Shown one piece after another: positions 59,619-64,000 of a stretch of DNA of 64,000 bases. The DNA lies in the NCBI GenBank assembly GCA_905221605.1, contig CAJNDS010000002.1:997881-1061880 (forward strand), read 5' to 3'. Both the position numbers and the translations under genes were made by a program. Within the stretch, counting starts at the first letter, position 1, and every line of letters starts with the position of its first letter. Source of the DNA: Symbiodinium natans (Eukaryota > Sar > Dinophyceae > Suessiales > Symbiodiniaceae). The notes beneath the pieces are model-generated. The model saw only the letters and a program-made list of their open reading frames with translations, was not told the DNA's origin and ran no database searches.

Positions 59619-60595
59619 CTCTTCCCGACCCAGATGTTTTGCAGCGATGTCTGCTCGGATTCCAGAAATTCCTTCCTCATCAGGAGAACCCGAGGTCTGG
59701 GCGTCACCACCAGCCCTAAAACCGCTATCCCTGATAGTAGAGGAAAATATTTTTCACCTACACTATTTACACTACCCTGGAATGCCCTCGTAGACTCAGG
59801 CGTCGGAGTAGATGATGAAGAACCCAGTGCAGCCTCCATTTCCAGCTCATTGCCCGAAGGAGACCCAACCACCTCGTCACTCTTCATCTTTTCACCTACA
59901 GCCGGCAACGTCCACTTGCTTTCCTGCGTATCCAGGCAGTAGTAATATTGTCTCCCATCTTCGTGGAAGTGCCATTCCCACGTTGTCCCATCGCACGCTT
60001 TGATCAGATGCTCATCTTTCCGAAAACCATCCATTTCAGAGACTTGACGCATCTCATCCTCTTCTTCTGACAACTGGCGCAACCTTTCAGCCTCCATCTG
60101 TAAGATCTCCTCCTCCCCCATGGCGTATCCACCACCTAGGGAACTCACCGAGGGATCCCCTTTAATCTTGTTCAGAGGCCTCCTGGCAGCTTGCAGCACC
60201 TCTCCACTCAGATTGGTCTGAGACCCTTGGTCCACCCTCCGGCCCGAAGTCGAAGACGACGGCTGATACCCATGCTTTTGCAACACGCGTAAAACAGTCG
60301 CCTCCATTTCACGGTCTATACCACCAGTCGCGTCCCAGTTCCTTTTTTCACCAGGCTTTGGCGATACAGAAACAGCACGTCCTTCAGCTTCAGCATTGCT
60401 AACCATATCCACATTGGGATTCATACCCACATTGGGGCCTTCTGCAACCAAGGCTTCTTCCAGATGTTCTGCAGCGCCAGGCATTACCTCTTCCAGCACC
60501 GCCCTTTCACCCAGAGACTCAGCTGCACCATCTCCAGCTCCACCATTCTGACCACCATCCGAAGAAGGCTGGAGCCATCGCTTGGGAGAAGGCAT
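59615..60595 (-). CDS. Element frame 1: WW-domain protein part
   Basis: Begins MPSPKRWLQPSSDGG 56 bases after the primer-binding site. Residues about 160-190 are Glu-rich and helical. Residues about 203-232 form a WW domain (WEWHFHEDGRQYYYCLDT then W and P), which normally binds proline-rich peptides. The frame ends TGA overlapping the ATG of the next frame (ATGA). The last 50 residues look unlike protein, while the -1 frame over 59619-59753 reads well (QTSGSPDEEGISGIRADIAA) and runs into the next frame. So the real protein probably shifts frame near 59700-59753, by a programmed shift, a small intron or a sequence error. Confidence 0.75.
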   Translation of the reverse strand: MPSPKRWLQPSSDGGQNGGAGDGAAESLGERAVLEEVMPGAAEHLEEALVAEGPNVGMNPNVDMVSNAEAEGRAVSVSPKPGEKRNWDATGGIDREMEATVLRVLQKHGYQPSSSTSGRRVDQGSQTNLSGEVLQAARRPLNKIKGDPSVSSLGGGYAMGEEEILQMEAERLRQLSEEEDEMRQVSEMDGFRKDEHLIKACDGTTWEWHFHEDGRQYYYCLDTQESKWTLPAVGEKMKSDEVVGSPSGNELEMEAALGSSSSTPTPESTRAFQGSVNSVGEKYFPLLSGIAVLGLVVTPRPRVLLMRKEFLESEQTSLQNIWVGKR

Positions 60596-60650
60596 TGCTT
60601 CTTGATCCCAAAAACCTTAAGAGAACACCCAACCGCAGGGAACCTAATTT

Positions 60651-60662
60651 GGGCTCATAACC
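60651..60662 (-). promoter_or_regulatory. Primer-binding site, initiator tRNA half
   Basis: GGTTATGAGCCC starts at the very edge of the 5' LTR. Its complement, GGGCTCATAACC, is the anticodon arm of initiator tRNA-Met around the CAT anticodon. Drosophila copia is known to be primed by a 5' half of initiator tRNA-Met cut in this arm. The usual TGG that pairs with a tRNA CCA end is absent, which fits half-tRNA priming. Confidence 0.8.
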
Positions 60663-60954
60663 TACGGGGGCAACCGAAAGGGGAAAGGAAAGAATCTCAA
60701 CCCTTGGCTGCCTAAATGAACTCCCTGAACCGAAGAACACAACACAGATCCAGACAAGAGCACCCGAAGGAGAGAGGGGGATATCCTTACCAAAGTAACC
60801 AGACACCAACCCCAACTCCAAACCCCAGGGCACTACTTTTCGCTTTGAACAGCCGTTGTTAGTGGCCATTCTTGAGCCACAAAGGTTACCAGGTTCATTG
60901 ACCCTTTATCCTTCAACACCAACCCTTTTTCACAATACAAACTGCAGCTCCGCA
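60663..60954 (-). repeat. 5' LTR of the retroelement
   Basis: Element-strand start TGCGGAGCTG, end TGCCCCCGTA. 292 bases. Contains a spliced-leader-like stretch at 60871-60890 followed at once by an ATG (60869) that opens a 116-codon frame with no recognisable domain, running through the LTR into the leader. Confidence 0.92.
60871..60890 (-). other. Spliced-leader-like sequence in LTR
   Basis: GGTAACCTTTGTGGCTCAAG on the element strand. The dinoflagellate spliced leader ends CGTAGCCATTTTGGCTCAAG: 16 of 20 positions agree without gaps, including the last nine. The other LTR has it at 52344-52363. Confidence 0.5.
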
Positions 60955-60959
60955 CCCTA
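60955..60959. repeat. Target-site duplication, right copy
   Basis: CCCTA directly after the LTR end, followed by ACCCTATAAGCCCC, a degenerate telomere-type run. Confidence 0.7.
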
Positions 60960-61011
60960 ACCCTATAAGCCCCAAACCCCAAACCCCAAACCCTAAACCC
61001 TAAACCCACAC

Positions 61012-61092
61012 CCTGCCGCCCGCTGCACCTTGGAGGCCTGCATCCATGACCTCTAAAGCCGCCAGCAGCAGCCAGTGGCGGGGAACTGCCTC
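61012..61092 (-). CDS. Exon of unknown protein
   Basis: Twenty-seven codons, EAVPRHWLLLAALEVMDAGL then QGAAGGR; acceptor CTCCCAG|G, donor GGCAGG|GTGTGG. It lies just upstream (coding strand) of the LTR element, which therefore sits in an intron or between two genes. Confidence 0.6.
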
Positions 61093-61139
61093 CTGGGAGC
61101 GGTTCAAGATTCAGGCTTTCAGAACGCTAGGGCTTTGTA

Positions 61140-61370
61140 CTGTTATGGTGATTATTGTTATGATTATTACTACTATTATTATTATTGTTTATTTTTATTT
61201 TTGATGATTTTTGTTATTATGATTATTGTTTTGATGATTATTGTTATTATTATTCTGATTGCTATGATTACTGTTATTACTGTTCTTATTTTTATTATCG
61301 TTGCGAGTATTGCGATTATGATTATTCTGATGATTATTACTCATACTAGTATTATACTGTATATGTACAT
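61140..61370. repeat. TTATTA-rich simple sequence
   Basis: Degenerate ATT/GATTATT runs over 230 bases. The Ile/Tyr-rich plus-strand frame through it is not taken as a gene. Confidence 0.85.
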
Positions 61371-61933
61371 ACACTTTTTTTCTTGGGGGGCTGCCTTTGA
61401 TTCTTTGGGGGGTTCTTGGGGCTTGGACTTCTTCGGGTTCGGGGTTGTTGTTGCGGTTTTTTTGCAGGGTTCAGAGGGTTTCGAGGGGTGGTGGTGGTTG
61501 GGGGGGGGGGGGGGGGGGGTTTCGACGATTTCGACTCGATGACTCTAAACCCGAAAACCTGAACCCAACCCGGAAACCTGAAAAAACAAAAAGAGGAAAA
61601 CAACGAAGATAGTTCCCTAGAACCTTCCCTCCTAACCTCAAACCCTCAGCTCACAACACTCAACCGCACCTCGCTGTAGCCCCTAGAGGCAACCTTTCTC
61701 CTACATCATTCGAGGCTCCTCTTGGCGAACTGCAACCCCCGCTGGGCCCCGTAAACCCTCAACCCTAAAGCGATGAACTATGTTCTGTTGGAATCTTAGG
61801 TACCCACAAAGAAGGTAGGTTTTTGGTTCTTGAGGTCAAGTTCCCACCCTATACAACACTTCGAAAGGTACGTCTGCCTGACATGGTCCGTATATACCCA
61901 AAATAGAGAGACCGAAGGGATCTAGCAAACCTG

Positions 61934-62084
61934 CTTGGAGGTTCATGGGACTTAGTAACTACTCATAACTGGGCTTATAACCCTACTTATAAGTGGGATA
62001 ACCCCTATAAGTCCACTTAAGGGGATTTTAAGTAGGGTTATAAGGCCAGTTACAAGTAGTTACTAAGTCCCATGAACCTCCAAG
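61934..62084. mobile_element. M1-like element, second subfamily
   Basis: 151 bases with nearly perfect arms: CTTGGAGGTTCATGGGACTT ... AAGTCCCATGAACCTCCAAG. The core differs from other copies (AGTAACTACT and TAAGTGGGATAACCCC). Confidence 0.75.
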
Positions 62085-62213
62085 TGGGGCATCATGTGCT
62101 CAATGTCCCCAAGACCCTCAACCAACCCCTAAGCCATAAGACCCTGTCCATGCACCCAGGCTAAAAACCAAGCAGGAAAAGGGGGAATTTCTACGATAAA
62201 GGGGTTTAGGTTT

Positions 62214-62275
62214 AGGGTTTAGGGTTTAGGGTTTAGGGTTTAGGGTTTAGGGTTTAGGGTTTAGGGTTTAGGGTT
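62214..62275. repeat. TTTAGGG array
   Basis: About nine perfect units following an M1 element. Confidence 0.9.
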
Positions 62276-62425
62276 GGGAACAACCCGCAATCCTAGACCC
62301 TCACCTCAAAACCCTCAACTCCACACCTCCAGCTCGACACGCTCAACTCTCAAAACCCTAAACCCTAAACCCTAAACCTTAAATCCTAAACCCTAAACCC
62401 TAAACCCTAAACCTTAAATCCTCAC

Positions 62426-62469
62426 TGTAGGTCTGTTTCTCTTGCACCGGCCTCAAACTCCTTGACCTC
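62426..62469 (-). CDS. Exon with near-consensus splice sites
   Basis: Reads EVKEFEAGARETDL; acceptor CCTGTCAG|G, donor CTACA|GTGAGG. Flanked by a CCCTAAA array below and a degenerate minisatellite above. Confidence 0.6.
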
Positions 62470-62491
62470 CTGACAGGGGTTGCTAGGGCTT

Positions 62492-62838
62492 GGGGCTTAA
62501 GGGTGTTGGGTTTAAGGTTTAGGATTGAGGGTTTAAGGGGTTAAGGGTGTTGGGTTTAAGGTTTAGGATTGAGGGTTTAAGGGGTTAAGGGTGTTGGGTT
62601 TAAGGTTTAGGATTGAGGGTTAAAAGGGGTTAAGGGTGTTGGGTTTAAGGTTTAGGATTGAGGGTTTAAGGGGTTAAGGGTGTTGGGTTTAAGGTTTAGG
62701 ATTCAGGGTTTAAGGGGTTAAGGGTGTTGGGTTTAAGGGTGTTGGGCTTAAGGTTTGGGATTCAGGGTTTAAGGGGTTAAGGGTGTTGGGTTTCAGGGTG
62801 TTGGGTTTAAGGTTTAGGATTCAGGGTTTAAGGGGTTA
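62492..62838. repeat. 44-base minisatellite of telomere-like origin
   Basis: About eight units: GTTGGGTTTAAGGTTTAGGA then TTGAGGGTTTAAGGGGTTAA then GGGT. One doubled half-unit near 62740. Confidence 0.85.
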
Positions 62839-63377
62839 AGAGTTTGAGGATCTAGAGGTTGCGGCTTAGGGTTTGGGGTTAGGGGTTTAAGGGTTTTTGG
62901 CTTAGGGTTTGGAGCGTGGGGTTTAAGGGATCAGGGGGTTGCTTCTGTGAACATCCCAAGGTTTAGAGTTTGGAGGTGTTATGGGCTGGCGGTTTTAAGG
63001 GTTTAGGAGTTAAGGGGTTCCAGCAGTTTTTCGGGCATATTAGATGGGTTTGGGGCCTTTAGTTTATACTTGGAGTGAAATTTCCCATGAAGTCGAACAT
63101 TTTGAGTCCCCAAGCCTACATCCCCATGCACCTCGTTTCAGCCAACGGGTACCCCAAAAACCTGAAACCCGAAGACTAACCCCTAAACCCTAAACCCTAA
63201 ACCACTAAACCCTAAACCCTTAAAAAAGGGCTTGGGTTCCGGGTTCAGGAGGTAAAGCTGGCCATGTCTCGAAGTCCCCAAACCCTAAACCCTACACCCT
63301 AAACCCTAAACCCTAAACCCCAAACCCTAAACCCTAAACCCTAAACCCCCACCCCACTCCCCCCCCCCCCCCCCCGC

Positions 63378-63421
63378 CTCAGCCAGCTTTGCTTTCGCAG
63401 GCAATGGGTCTTGCTCCCAAC
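63378..63421 (-). CDS. Exon-like segment
   Basis: Reads WEQDPLPAKAKLAE from acceptor AAAGTAG|GT; runs into a poly-G/C tract on its donor side, so the end is uncertain. Confidence 0.4.
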
Positions 63422-63729
63422 CTACTTTGGGGCGAGGTTGCAAGCTGAGGGCTTAGGGTTTTAGGGCTTAGGGTTAGGGTTTAGGGTATAGGTTAGATGC
63501 AATAGGTCGATGAATCCTAGGTGTCCAGCTGCAAAAAAAACATGCACCCAAAATCTGTCCTGGGGCTATGACGAGCGCCCGCCGAATTGTCATAGAAAAA
63601 CTGATTGGGCTGGGTGAATGGGCCGGGGGGGGGGGGGGGGGGGGTAGTGCAGAAATTCCGTGCAGGCGTTTTAGCGGGCGAATCCTAACACGGACCCTAT
63701 GCCATATGACCTTTATTACGTATTTACCC

Positions 63730-63830
63730 AAGTATAACTGTACTTATAAGCCACTTGTAAGCCCCTTAAGTGCCCCAATATGCTTGTAAGTACAGTTCGA
63801 ATTGGTTGATAAGTACCATGAACCTCCAAG
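63730..63830. mobile_element. M1 element, half copy
   Basis: From TATAACTGTACTTATAAGCC to GTACCATGAACCTCCAAG|TA; left terminus missing. Confidence 0.6.
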
Positions 63831-63831
63831 T

Positions 63832-64000
63832 ATGCCATAATACCTTTACTAGTCACATGTCGGCATCGAACCCCCCAAAACTGCCTTGAAGTCCTAAACC
63901 CTATAGACCCTACGATGCTAAACCCCAAGAAATCCAAACCATGACCTCCAAAACCCTCTAAACCTAGCACGAACCCTTACCAAAACCCTTAACTGCAAAC
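63832..64000. other. A/C-rich decayed repeat at window end
   Basis: CCCTATAGACCCTA-type phrases, no exon recognised. Confidence 0.4.

Larger units (their letters stand above)
52136..60954 (-). mobile_element. LTR retroelement, copia-type ends, no polymerase
   Basis: An 8.8-kb element on the minus strand. Direct 292-base LTRs (60663-60954 as 5' LTR, 52136-52427 as 3' LTR) differ at one base (52165 T, 60692 G). LTRs run TG...TA on the element strand. A 5-base duplication CCCTA flanks it (52131-52135, 60955-60959), as for Ty1/copia. A primer-binding site touches the 5' LTR and a purine tract touches the 3' LTR. The inside codes for proteins with WW, S1, MLLE-like and CCCH modules, but I find no YxDD reverse transcriptase, integrase, RNase H or protease signature. 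So it is probably a non-autonomous element with RNA-binding cargo or an unusual Gag, moved by a partner's enzymes. The near-identical LTRs mean a recent insertion. Confidence 0.9.

Noticed and set aside
53030-60595. Reverse transcriptase or integrase in the LTR element
   Set aside because: No YxDD, DDE spacing, HHCC finger or RNase H pattern was found in any of the four frames by eye; a profile search would be decisive.
61075-61542. 155-codon membrane-like protein
   Set aside because: Runs through a TTATTA simple-sequence tract and a poly-G run.
1-64000. tRNA, rRNA or CRISPR
   Set aside because: No cloverleaf with A and B boxes, no rRNA core sequence and no evenly spaced direct repeats with unique spacers were seen.

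Overview
The window is eukaryotic nuclear DNA, most likely from a dinoflagellate. This is an inference from four signs: the telomere-type unit is TTTAGGG; many exon ends fit GT, GC or GA donors and AG|G acceptors; the ankyrin protein at 29354-30763 carries an N-terminal region of a style I associate with dinoflagellates; and both copies of a long terminal repeat hold a 20-base stretch matching the dinoflagellate spliced leader at 16 of 20 positions. No rRNA, tRNA, CRISPR array or bacterial-type gene was seen.

The striking feature is scale. TTTAGGG/CCCTAAA arrays, in both orientations and often perfect over 8-18 units, occur roughly every 500 bases from end to end. Between them lie short stretches (about 40-130 bases) that read, almost always on the minus strand, as open exon-like segments bounded by AG acceptors and GT/GC/GA donors. 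Several series join with reading phase kept: eleven exons of a protein kinase (8741 down to 452, with two N-lobe exons just upstream at 10636-9884), five exons of an E1 ubiquitin-activating enzyme (46963 to 42740), and shorter runs around 39665-37853, 36274-32789 and 19296-18260. I therefore read the window as a unidirectional, minus-strand run of genes with small exons and introns largely built of telomere-type repeats. In several cases the repeat itself supplies the splice site (exon|GTTTAGGG, or TTTAG|GG exon).

Inserted into one such repeat array is an 8.8-kb LTR retroelement (52136-60954, minus strand). It has 292-base LTRs with a single mismatch, a 5-base target duplication (CCCTA), a polypurine tract, and a primer site complementary to the anticodon arm of initiator tRNA-Met, as in copia. 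It has no visible reverse transcriptase, integrase or protease. Instead it encodes a chain of RNA-binding modules across four reading-frame segments: WW, S1, an MLLE/PABC-like domain and at least six CCCH zinc fingers.

Other content: a single-exon ankyrin-repeat gene (29354-30763), several families of short TA-flanked inverted-repeat elements (one nested in another, one split by a telomeric stretch with a duplicated flank), minisatellites, and AT, GGCCTT and poly-G/C tracts. Exon calls were made by eye, so individual boundaries may be off by a few bases and some segments may be chance open frames. Runs that keep phase and carry a recognisable domain are the most secure.
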